A program made the translations under genes and the position numbers. From an uncultured Desulfovibrionaceae bacterium (GTDB taxonomy: Bacteria > Desulfobacterota > Desulfovibrionia > Desulfovibrionales > Desulfovibrionaceae): a stretch of DNA of 5,850 bases. Shown piece by piece: positions 1-5,437 of this stretch; the stretch's first letter is position 1; every line of letters begins with the position of its first letter. The notes under the pieces were generated by a model. The model was given only the letters and a program-made list of their open reading frames with translations. It ran no database searches and had not been told where the DNA came from. Location: assembly GCA_949427775.1 (NCBI GenBank), contig CASQEL010000145.1:1-5850 (forward strand), read 5' to 3'.

Positions 1-152
1 AATCCCTTGGGAGAAGGTTGCGCCGTCGTGCTTTCAGGCTCTCCCAGCCGAAATATCTCCTTGCACACGGAACAGCGCAGCTTGGCCCCCGGCTTGGCGA
101 CGGCGTCCGGCAGATTGAACCGGCTTGAACAATTAGGACATCTGACTTCCAT
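1..152 (-). CDS. Zinc-ribbon (MJ0042-type) domain protein, N-terminal part only
   Basis: Minus-strand reading frame that begins with ATG at 150-152 and is still open at the left edge, so only about 50 residues are visible. The start is supported by GGAGA (plus-strand tctcc at 160-164), 7 bases upstream. The protein opens MEVRCPNCSSRF and has two CxxC pairs, Cys5/Cys8 and Cys27/Cys30, with Asn13-Leu-Pro-Asp and a Gly22-Ala-Lys-Leu-Arg-Cys turn between them. This matches the N-terminal zinc-ribbon/MJ0042 finger domain, in which four cysteines bind one zinc. After residue 37 the sequence turns low-complexity (Glu, Ser, Thr, Pro, Gln), as in a linker to a domain outside the window. Such proteins in related bacteria often carry a membrane segment and a DUF3426-like domain further on; that is family knowledge and is not seen here. 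The specific function is unknown. It lies downstream of hpt, same strand, after 110 bases, and may share its transcript. Confidence 0.8.
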   Translation of the reverse strand, partial: MEVRCPNCSSRFNLPDAVAKPGAKLRCSVCKEIFRLGEPESTTAQPSPKG

Positions 153-193
153 GCACATCTCTCCAGCCACGGGCACACGACGCGGCTACTCAT

Positions 194-263
194 GGAGCAT
201 GACAGGCGGGCAATTTTTGCCGCCGGACGCGTCCGCGACAACGGAAAAATCGCGGCATGCTCC
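194..263 (-). other. Nested inverted repeats, possible three-way-junction RNA element after hpt
   Basis: Between hpt and the zinc-ribbon gene, a perfect 8-base inverted repeat (GGAGCATG at 194-201, CATGCTCC at 256-263) encloses two further non-crossing stems. One is ccgcga/tcgcgg (233-238 with 250-255, 6 bp, 11-base loop), directly abutting the outer stem. The other is ggcgg+caa/ttg+ccgcc (205-213 with 217-224, 8 bp, one bulged G at 210, 3-base loop). The outer stem starts on the last base of the hpt TAG stop codon. Read as minus-strand RNA this could form a closed three-way junction. No U-run follows the 3' side, so it is not a normal intrinsic terminator. It could be an mRNA processing or stability element, a leader element of the zinc-ribbon gene, or chance in GC-rich DNA. 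The fold was deduced by eye, with no energy calculation. Confidence 0.4.
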
Positions 264-793
264 TATTCCGGAATAATCTCGTACACGGCCGGCAACTGCC
301 GATAGCGCTCCGCATAGTCCAGTCCATACCCTACTATGAACCCCGTATCCAGAGCAAAACCGGCAAAATCCGTCGTAACGTCGACTTCCCTGCGCTCGCG
401 CTTGTCCACCAGGGCGGCGAGACGCAGGCTTTTCGCTCCCCGTGCGGCAAACTGCCGCAACAGAAAATCCATCGTATGCCCGGTGTCGATAATATCCTCG
501 ACAATAAGCACATGCCTGCCCTGAAGAGCAATATCCACATCCTTTTTGAACGTGACGGTACGGGTGGAAGCATCTTCCATGCCATAGCTGGACAACCTGA
601 CGAAATCCAGTTCGATATTCGGCTTTTTCAGGGCGCGCACAAGATCGGCGAAGAATATGCACGCGCCCTTGAGCACGCACACCGCCACAAGCGGTTCGTC
701 GCCGTACAGAGCATCGATCTCGGCGGCCAGTTCAGCCACCCGCCGCCGGATCTGCTCTTCGGAAAAAACGATCTTCAATTCCTTGACCTTCAC
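263..793 (-). CDS. hpt: Hypoxanthine(-guanine) phosphoribosyltransferase
   Basis: A 176-residue cytoplasmic purine-salvage enzyme that joins hypoxanthine (and usually guanine) to PRPP, giving IMP or GMP and pyrophosphate. It is the usual length for bacterial Hpt. Motifs run in family order: Leu41-Lys42-Gly43 (the LKG pyrophosphate loop, cis-peptide), Ser68-Ser-Tyr-Gly71 (the flexible catalytic-loop motif), VEDIIDTGHT at 98-107 (PRPP-binding motif with the Glu99-Asp100 acidic pair and Asp103), Asp130-Lys131, and FIVGYGLDYAERYR at 152-165 (C-terminal purine and metal-binding segment). The start is GTG at 791-793, preceded by GGAG (801-804 on plus) with 7 bases spacing. An ATG at 798-800 is in another frame. 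It stops with TAG at 263-265. It lies 23 bases after the acetyltransferase stop and is probably the fourth gene of the metH operon. All key residues are present. Confidence 0.95.
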   Translation of the reverse strand: MKVKELKIVFSEEQIRRRVAELAAEIDALYGDEPLVAVCVLKGACIFFADLVRALKKPNIELDFVRLSSYGMEDASTRTVTFKKDVDIALQGRHVLIVEDIIDTGHTMDFLLRQFAARGAKSLRLAALVDKRERREVDVTTDFAGFALDTGFIVGYGLDYAERYRQLPAVYEIIPE

Positions 794-816
794 AGGGCAT
801 CTCCACGGTTGCGCGG

Positions 817-1281
817 CTACAGCTCCAACAGCACCGCGGTTTCGTCACAATCCGGATACTTGGGGCAGTGCACGCAATCCGCCCAGATTTTCTGGGGCAA
901 CACATCCTTGTCCACCACGGAAAATCCCAGATGCCGGAAGAACTCTTCCTGATAGGTCAAGGCAAACACCTTGGTGGGACCAAGTTCCCTGCAATCCCGG
1001 ATGCAGGTTTCCACAATACGGCGTCCCAGTCCCAAACGGCGCAACGACTCGTCCACCACCAGGGAACATATTTCCGCCAGGTCTTCCCAGGTCGGAGCCA
1101 GAGCGCAGCAGGCCACCAGCCTGCCGTCGGGCATTTCCGCCACATAAAAATCCCGGACATGTCGGTACAAATGGCTCAGAGCGCGGGGCAGCAAAAGCCC
1201 CTTGGCGGCGCAGCCCATAAGCAGAGCGTGGATGCCCTTGACATCTCCCATGTGAGCCTTGCGGATGCGGACGTCTGTCAT
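817..1281 (-). CDS. GNAT-family N-acetyltransferase, ArgA-like short form
   Basis: A 154-residue cytoplasmic protein with the GNAT fold. The N-terminal IRKAHMGDVKGIHALL (6-21) is the usual first strand and helix. The strand around 55-62 leads to EICSLVVDESLRRLGLGRRIV (70-90), which contains the acetyl-CoA pyrophosphate loop (Arg81-x-x-Gly84-x-Gly86). Phe106-Ala-Leu-Thr and Phe114-Phe-Arg-His-Leu-Gly-Phe120 form the final GNAT strand and helix. Length and layout resemble the single-domain ArgA-like group (COG1246) that makes N-acetylglutamate, the first step of arginine synthesis, in many bacteria without classical ArgA. The substrate cannot be fixed from sequence alone. Unusual for a GNAT is the C-terminal KIWADCVHCPKYPDCDE (131-147), with Cys136, Cys139 and Cys145. 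Its ATG (1279-1281) overlaps the thioredoxin-like gene's TGA by 4 bases, and GGAG lies 11 bases upstream, so translational coupling is likely. It could instead acetylate another small amine or a protein. Confidence 0.85.
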   Translation of the reverse strand: MTDVRIRKAHMGDVKGIHALLMGCAAKGLLLPRALSHLYRHVRDFYVAEMPDGRLVACCALAPTWEDLAEICSLVVDESLRRLGLGRRIVETCIRDCRELGPTKVFALTYQEEFFRHLGFSVVDKDVLPQKIWADCVHCPKYPDCDETAVLLEL

Positions 1282-1781
1282 TTCGTTTTTTGCTCCAAAA
1301 GGATATCGATGAATTCCTTGAGATCTTCCTCGGACACAAAACCGGGTTGATTGGCCGCGAGTTTGCCCTGCGGATCATACACGGCGTTATGCGGTATGGT
1401 CCGCACTCCGAACAAGGGCGGAACATCCTCCCCGGCCAGAAACACCGGATAGCTGATCTCCATGCGTTGCACAAACGGGGCCAACCTGGCCGCTTCCTGA
1501 TCCACGGATACGCCGATGAACGCCACCTTGTCCGTGGGATAGGCCTTGCTGAGGGCGATCAGACCGGGAATTTCCTCCCGGCAGGGAGGACACCACGTGG
1601 CAAAGAAGTTGAGCACCACCACTTTGCCCTTGTTCATGCGCACTATATCCAACAATTTCACAGCGTCTATCTGCGGCGGCGCCGACGGCGCGGCAGCTTG
1701 GGCCAATGCCGGAAGCAACATGCCGCACAGCAGCCAGCAGAACAGCGCGATGCAACGCGCGCCTCGCATATATGTGTTCAT
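1278..1781 (-). CDS. TlpA/ResA-like exported thioredoxin-fold protein
   Basis: A 167-residue thiol-disulfide oxidoreductase, predicted to act outside the cytoplasm. Residues 1-30 form a signal peptide: basic n-region with Arg6 and Arg9, hydrophobic core 11-26, and Ala-Leu-Ala-Gln-Ala giving a likely signal peptidase I site near 29-30. It could also remain as an N-terminal anchor. The mature part has the TlpA/AhpC-TSA pattern: VVVLNFFATWCPPC at 54-67 with active-site Cys64 and Cys67, PREE-like Arg68-Glu-Glu-Ile-Pro72, VAFIGVSVD at 86-94, and the cis-proline loop Thr128-Ile-Pro130. Proteins of this type typically reduce disulfides in apo-cytochrome c or other exported proteins; the partner here is unknown. 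The ATG (1779-1781) overlaps the metH TGA by 4 bases, with AGGA 6 bases upstream. Met5 is an in-frame alternative start and would also leave a signal peptide. Its gene is followed by the acetyltransferase with another 4-base overlap. Confidence 0.93.
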   Translation of the reverse strand: MNTYMRGARCIALFCWLLCGMLLPALAQAAAPSAPPQIDAVKLLDIVRMNKGKVVVLNFFATWCPPCREEIPGLIALSKAYPTDKVAFIGVSVDQEAARLAPFVQRMEISYPVFLAGEDVPPLFGVRTIPHNAVYDPQGKLAANQPGFVSEEDLKEFIDILLEQKTK

Positions 1782-4198
1782 AATACGTCCTGTGTCAATG
1801 CTTTGGCCAAACGCACCGCGTCCACGGCATCGGGGGCATATCCGTCGGCGCCGATGGCGTCCGCGAAAGCCTGCGTGACTACGGCCCCGCCCACCATCAC
1901 CTTGATGGGCAGGCGTCGCTCGCGCACCAGTTTAACAGTGTCTTCCATACGCACCATAGTTGTGGTCATCAACGCGGACAATCCCACGATGCGGGCCTTG
2001 TGCTCCACGGCGCAGGCCACGATGTCCCCGGCTTTGACGTCCTTGCCGGCGTCCACCACTTCAAAGCCGTGATTGCCCAGCAGCAACGCCACGATGTTCT
2101 TTCCGATATCGTGTATATCCCCTTCCACGGTAGCCAGCACGACAACCGGACGCTCTTCCGCGCCCTGCCGCGCTTCCAGCAACGGCTTGAGGCGCCGGAA
2201 GGCCGTCTGCATGGTTTCCGCGGATCGAAGCAACTGGGGCAGAAAGTATTCGCGGCGCTCGTAGCGGGCTCCCACTTCGGTAATGGCCGGAATCAGTTTC
2301 GTCTGCACCAGCGCCAGAGGATCGGCTCCGGCGTCCAGTTCCTGTTCCACCAGCCGCACGACGTTTTCCCTGTCGCCGCGCAGAACGGCGTCTTCAAGGC
2401 CGGCGGCCGCGCTCCTGTCAACAGCTCCCCCCGCGCCGCCTCCCCCCCGGCCGGGAGTCCATCGGACATAACCGGCGATGAATTGCGCGGCGTTCCGATC
2501 CTTGTTCAGCAACACGTTTGCAGCGTCGCGCGCTTCGCACAGGCGCGGGTTGGACGGATTGCCGATGCACGAGCTCAACCCCGCCCCCGCAGCCAGCGCC
2601 AGATATGTGGCGTTGAGCAAGTCCCGCGCGGGCAGACCGAAAGAAACGTTTGACAACCCGATGGTCGTAGGGAGTCCTTCCCGCACGCACCAGCGGATGG
2701 TTTCCAGGCATTGCCGCCCGGCTTCGGCCTTGGAGGAGACGGCCAGCGCCAGCACGTCCACCATCATCAATCTCCGGGGAATGCCCAGATCCTCGGCCTG
2801 TTCCAGCAGTTCCTCCAGAATGGCGATACGGTCGGCGGCCATAACCGGCAGTTTTTTGCCGCGCAGCGGCAAAAGAATAAACGGCGCGCCCCAGTCACGG
2901 CACAATGGTCCGAGATTTTCCATGCGGCCGGTTTCGCCGCTGACGGAATTGACCAGCGGCGAGCCCGGACAATAGGGCAACGCGCGGGCGATGGCTTCGG
3001 CATTGGAGGAATCCAGCGACAGGGGCACGCCGCAACGCTCCGTAAGCCTCAACGTCAGCTCCGGCAGCAGCGCCTGCTCGTCCACCAGCGGCGCGCCCAC
3101 GTTTACGTCCAGCAGTGAAGCTCCGGCAGCGATCTGCTCGTCGGCATACCGCAACGCCAAGCCGTATTCTCCCGCCTGGAACTCCGCCGTAAGCTGTTTT
3201 TTTCCTGTGGGGTTGATGCGCTCCCCGATGATGGCCAGCGGGGCGTCCCCGCCGATGCGCACCAGCGAGGAACGCGAGGTCAGGACAATGCCGCTTCCGC
3301 CGGTCCGACGGGCGGGCTTGCGCCGCTCCACTCCTTCCACAGCCTTGCGCAGGGCAACGATGTGATCCGGCGTGGTCCCGCAGCAGCCGCCCAGAATCTG
3401 AACCCCCGCCGCGGCGAACTCCGCCGTTTTCCGGGCAAAAGGTTCCGGCGTGAGACGGAAAACCGTCTCTCCGTCCACCAGCTCGGGCAGACCGGCATTG
3501 GGCTCCACAAGAACAGGCACGCGCGAATGCTCCAGTATTTCTTTTATGACCGGCTCCATCTGCTCGGGACCGGCGCTGCAGTTGGCGCCCAGTGCCGCCA
3601 CGCCCAGATTCTGCATGGTTTCAGCAAAGATTTCCGGAGTGGAACCTGTCAGACTGACGCCCTGTTCAAACGTCATGGACGCAATGATCGGCAGATCGCA
3701 TTCCAGGTGCGCGGCCACGGCGGCGGCGCGGGCTTCGGCCAGATCGAACTGCGTCTCGATAAAAATCAGATCCGCGCCGCCCTGCACCAGGCCGCGCACC
3801 TGCTCCCTGTACGCGGCCACAAGATCCGCGGGCTCCACATCACCCAGCGGCCGCGCGAAATGCCCGGTGGGACCGAGGTTTCCGGCCACAAAAATCTGAC
3901 GGTTCCCGCAGGAGGACACAGCGACGCGAGCCGTTGCGGCCAGGGTGCGGTTGACCTCGATCACATCCAGATCCGGAGGCAGCTTGAAACGGTTTCCCCC
4001 AAAGGTGCATGTTGTGATAATATCCGTCCCGGCGGCCGCATAGGCGGCATGTATGCCTTGCAGAATATCGGAGCGTTCGAGACAAAAGCGCATCGGGCTG
4101 ACCCCGGCAGGCATCCCGGCCGCCTGGAGCATGGTGCCCATGCCTCCGTCAAGAAAAAGAATCCGGCCTGTATTCAGCGCTTGTTGAAAATCGGACAC
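1778..4198 (-). CDS. metH: Cobalamin-dependent methionine synthase, short form lacking the reactivation domain
   Basis: An 806-residue cytoplasmic enzyme that transfers a methyl group from methyl-tetrahydrofolate through cobalamin to homocysteine, giving methionine. Domain 1 (about 1-290), homocysteine S-methyltransferase barrel: DGGMGT at 17-22 and zinc ligands Cys207 (GANCSAG) and Cys272-Cys273 (GGCCGTT). Domain 2 (about 315-575), folate (pterin) barrel: GERINPTG at 325-332, DVNVG at 364-368, DSSN at 396-399, NSVSGE at 417-422. A Gly-rich linker (583-591) follows. Domain 3 (about 598-680), four-helix cobalamin cap; domain 4 (about 685-806), B12-binding fold with DIHDIG at 694-699, where His696 is the lower cobalt ligand, and a Gly-Gly pair at 770-771. 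E. coli MetH is about 1,227 residues; the C-terminal AdoMet-binding reactivation domain is absent here. Start GTG at 4196-4198 has AGGAG 9 bases upstream. It heads the minus-strand operon. Another corrinoid methyltransferase specificity is possible but less likely. Confidence 0.93.
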   Translation of the reverse strand: MSDFQQALNTGRILFLDGGMGTMLQAAGMPAGVSPMRFCLERSDILQGIHAAYAAAGTDIITTCTFGGNRFKLPPDLDVIEVNRTLAATARVAVSSCGNRQIFVAGNLGPTGHFARPLGDVEPADLVAAYREQVRGLVQGGADLIFIETQFDLAEARAAAVAAHLECDLPIIASMTFEQGVSLTGSTPEIFAETMQNLGVAALGANCSAGPEQMEPVIKEILEHSRVPVLVEPNAGLPELVDGETVFRLTPEPFARKTAEFAAAGVQILGGCCGTTPDHIVALRKAVEGVERRKPARRTGGSGIVLTSRSSLVRIGGDAPLAIIGERINPTGKKQLTAEFQAGEYGLALRYADEQIAAGASLLDVNVGAPLVDEQALLPELTLRLTERCGVPLSLDSSNAEAIARALPYCPGSPLVNSVSGETGRMENLGPLCRDWGAPFILLPLRGKKLPVMAADRIAILEELLEQAEDLGIPRRLMMVDVLALAVSSKAEAGRQCLETIRWCVREGLPTTIGLSNVSFGLPARDLLNATYLALAAGAGLSSCIGNPSNPRLCEARDAANVLLNKDRNAAQFIAGYVRWTPGRGGGGAGGAVDRSAAAGLEDAVLRGDRENVVRLVEQELDAGADPLALVQTKLIPAITEVGARYERREYFLPQLLRSAETMQTAFRRLKPLLEARQGAEERPVVVLATVEGDIHDIGKNIVALLLGNHGFEVVDAGKDVKAGDIVACAVEHKARIVGLSALMTTTMVRMEDTVKLVRERRLPIKVMVGGAVVTQAFADAIGADGYAPDAVDAVRLAKALTQDVL

Positions 4199-4236
4199 GT
4201 GTGGTTGCTCCTGCAGATTTTTTCGTCGTCCGGGCG

Positions 4237-4249
4237 TTCCCCTGGGGAA
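4237..4249. promoter_or_regulatory. 13-base dyad upstream of metH (possible operator or small hairpin)
   Basis: TTCCCC-T-GGGGAA is a perfect odd-length palindrome centred on 4243. It ends 39 bases upstream of the metH GTG. It may be a repressor site or a short hairpin in the metH leader. I recognise no known operator consensus, and a dyad of this size can occur by chance. Confidence 0.25.
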
Positions 4250-4286
4250 TCCCTGTCGCGTCAGAAATTTTTACTACTGAAAATCG

Positions 4287-4315
4287 TTGAAAAGAACAAA
4301 CCAAAACTATAGCAT
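4287..4315 (+). promoter_or_regulatory. Candidate promoter for the sigma-32-type gene
   Basis: TTGAAA (4287-4292), 17 bases, then TAGCAT (4310-4315), inside the A/T-rich core of the divergent intergenic region. This resembles a housekeeping sigma-70 promoter (5 of 6 and 4 of 6 consensus bases) and would place transcription start near 4322, leaving a leader of about 48 bases. The -35 also resembles the heat-shock -35 (CTTGAAA), but no CCCAT-type -10 follows at the right distance, so autoregulation is not supported by sequence. Confidence 0.35.
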
Positions 4316-4333
4316 TAAAATCGGTTTTACCAC
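4306..4333 (-). promoter_or_regulatory. Candidate promoter for the metH operon
   Basis: Reading the minus strand, TATAGT (4311-4306) is a good -10 match. GTGGTA (4333-4328), 16 bases upstream, is only a weak -35. Transcription would start near 4300, giving a leader of about 100 bases. It overlaps the candidate promoter of the divergent gene. No other -10 as good was seen between here and the metH start. Confidence 0.3.
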
Positions 4334-4369
4334 GTCGGGTTTCATCCCGTACCTCAGCCCCCTTATCGT

Positions 4370-5434
4370 ATGGAAAAAAACAATAAAAATACATTGGAAG
4401 CCGCTTCGCACGCCATCGATGCCGCGCCCGAGGCGGAAGTTGTCGAAGAAGTCGATCCGGAAGTCCTGGTGGACGAAGAAGAACTGCTGGAGGATCTGGA
4501 GGACGAGGCGCCAATCATCGACGTCGCGGCGGACGGCGTGCCCGCCCCCGCCATGCCCACCCTGCCCAGTACGGCGGGAACCAGGGACAGCCTGCACCTG
4601 TATCTCAAAGAGGTGAGCCGTTTTCCCATGCTCAAACCGGACGAGGAGTTTGAGCTGGCGCAACGGGTACGCGCCACCGGAGATGCGGACGCGGCGTTCC
4701 GCCTGGTTTCCTCGCATCTGCGCCTGGTAGTGAAAATCGCCATGGATTTTCAGCGTCGCTGGATGCAGAACGTGCTGGACCTCATTCAGGAAGGCAATGT
4801 CGGCCTCATGCGCGCCGTCAATAAATTCGATCCCGACAAGGGCATCAAATTTTCCTATTACGCGGCGTTCTGGATCAAGGCATATATCCTCAAATTCATC
4901 ATGGACAACTGGCGCATGGTCAAGATCGGCACCACTCAGGTGCAGCGCAAGTTGTTCTATAATCTGAACAAGGAACGTCAGAGACTCATTTCCCAGGGCT
5001 TCGATCCGGACGCGGCTATGCTCTCGGAACGTCTGGGCGTGACGGAGGATCAGATTTCGGAAATGGATTCGCGCCTGGCCTCCACGGACATGTCTCTGAA
5101 CATGACTGTGGGCGACGACTCCGGCGGAGCCACGCGCATGGATTTTCTTCCGGCGCTGGGTCCGGGCATCGAAGAACATCTCGCCACCAGTGAAATCGCC
5201 GATCTTGTGCAGGACAAACTCAAGAGCATCCTTCCGAAATTAAACGAAAAAGAACGGTATATTCTGCAAAATCGCCTGTTGACCGACGAACCTGTCACCT
5301 TGCGCGAGATAGGGGAACGGTATAACGTTACGCGAGAACGTGTACGTCAACTGGAAGCCCGCCTGTTGGAAAAACTCCGGCAGCACCTGGCCAATGACAT
5401 CAAGGACTTTTCCGAAGACTGGATCGCCCCGTAG
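4370..5434 (+). CDS. rpoH: RNA polymerase sigma factor, sigma-32 (RpoH) type, with acidic N-terminal extension
   Basis: A 354-residue sigma-70-family factor that directs RNA polymerase to heat-shock-type promoters. Regions in order: 1.2 at about 73-101 (DSLHLYLKEVSRFPMLKPDEE), region 2 at 112-185 (RLVSSHLRLVVKIAMDF, DLIQEGNVGLMRAVNKFDP, FSYYAAFWIKAYI), region 3 at about 205-245, and region 4 at about 283-345 with the helix-turn-helix LREIGERYNVTRERVRQLEA (311-330). QRKLFYNLN at 192-200 matches the RpoH box (QRKLFFNLR) that separates sigma-32 from RpoD and RpoS. E. coli RpoH is 284 residues; the extra length lies at the N-terminus, where residues 7-71 contain no Lys or Arg and 15 of residues 21-46 are acidic. 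The ATG at 4370 is the first possible start after an in-frame TAA at 4316-4318, but no Shine-Dalgarno precedes it; the early codons are A-rich. Met62 would give a 293-residue protein. The gene is divergent from metH. Confidence 0.92.
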   Translation: MEKNNKNTLEAASHAIDAAPEAEVVEEVDPEVLVDEEELLEDLEDEAPIIDVAADGVPAPAMPTLPSTAGTRDSLHLYLKEVSRFPMLKPDEEFELAQRVRATGDADAAFRLVSSHLRLVVKIAMDFQRRWMQNVLDLIQEGNVGLMRAVNKFDPDKGIKFSYYAAFWIKAYILKFIMDNWRMVKIGTTQVQRKLFYNLNKERQRLISQGFDPDAAMLSERLGVTEDQISEMDSRLASTDMSLNMTVGDDSGGATRMDFLPALGPGIEEHLATSEIADLVQDKLKSILPKLNEKERYILQNRLLTDEPVTLREIGERYNVTRERVRQLEARLLEKLRQHLANDIKDFSEDWIAP

Positions 5435-5437
5435 ACC

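Noticed and set aside
224..235. 12-base palindrome CGGACGCGTCCG as a separate operator
   Set aside because: It overlaps both internal stems of the nested structure and is rich in GC; I see no independent reason to call a binding site.
194..263. Rho-independent terminator of hpt
   Set aside because: Stems are present but no run of U follows on the minus strand, so it does not fit a standard intrinsic terminator.
798..800. ATG just upstream of hpt as its start codon
   Set aside because: It is out of frame with the Hpt protein; the GTG at 791-793 has a correctly spaced GGAG.
257..952. 231-codon plus-strand open frame opposite hpt and the acetyltransferase
   Set aside because: It spans two well-supported genes on the other strand and resembles no family.
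1710..1781. Lipobox in the TlpA-like signal peptide (Cys19)
   Set aside because: Leu-Leu-Cys lacks the small residue needed before the cysteine; Ala-Leu-Ala-Gln-Ala further on fits signal peptidase I.
3362..4312. 316-codon plus-strand open frame opposite metH
   Set aside because: Shadow frame of the clear MetH homocysteine-binding domain; composition is Arg/His/Gly-rich and no motif is visible.
4199..4369. SAM, SAH or cobalamin riboswitch upstream of metH, or a CIRCE element upstream of rpoH
   Set aside because: I could not find the conserved cores of these elements (B12 box, SAM-I core, SAH core, CIRCE half-sites), and the metH leader is only about 100 bases.
4307..5179. 290-codon open frame antisense to the sigma-factor gene
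   Set aside because: It mirrors a GC-rich real gene; the translation is His/Arg-rich with no domain, while the plus strand encodes a complete sigma factor.
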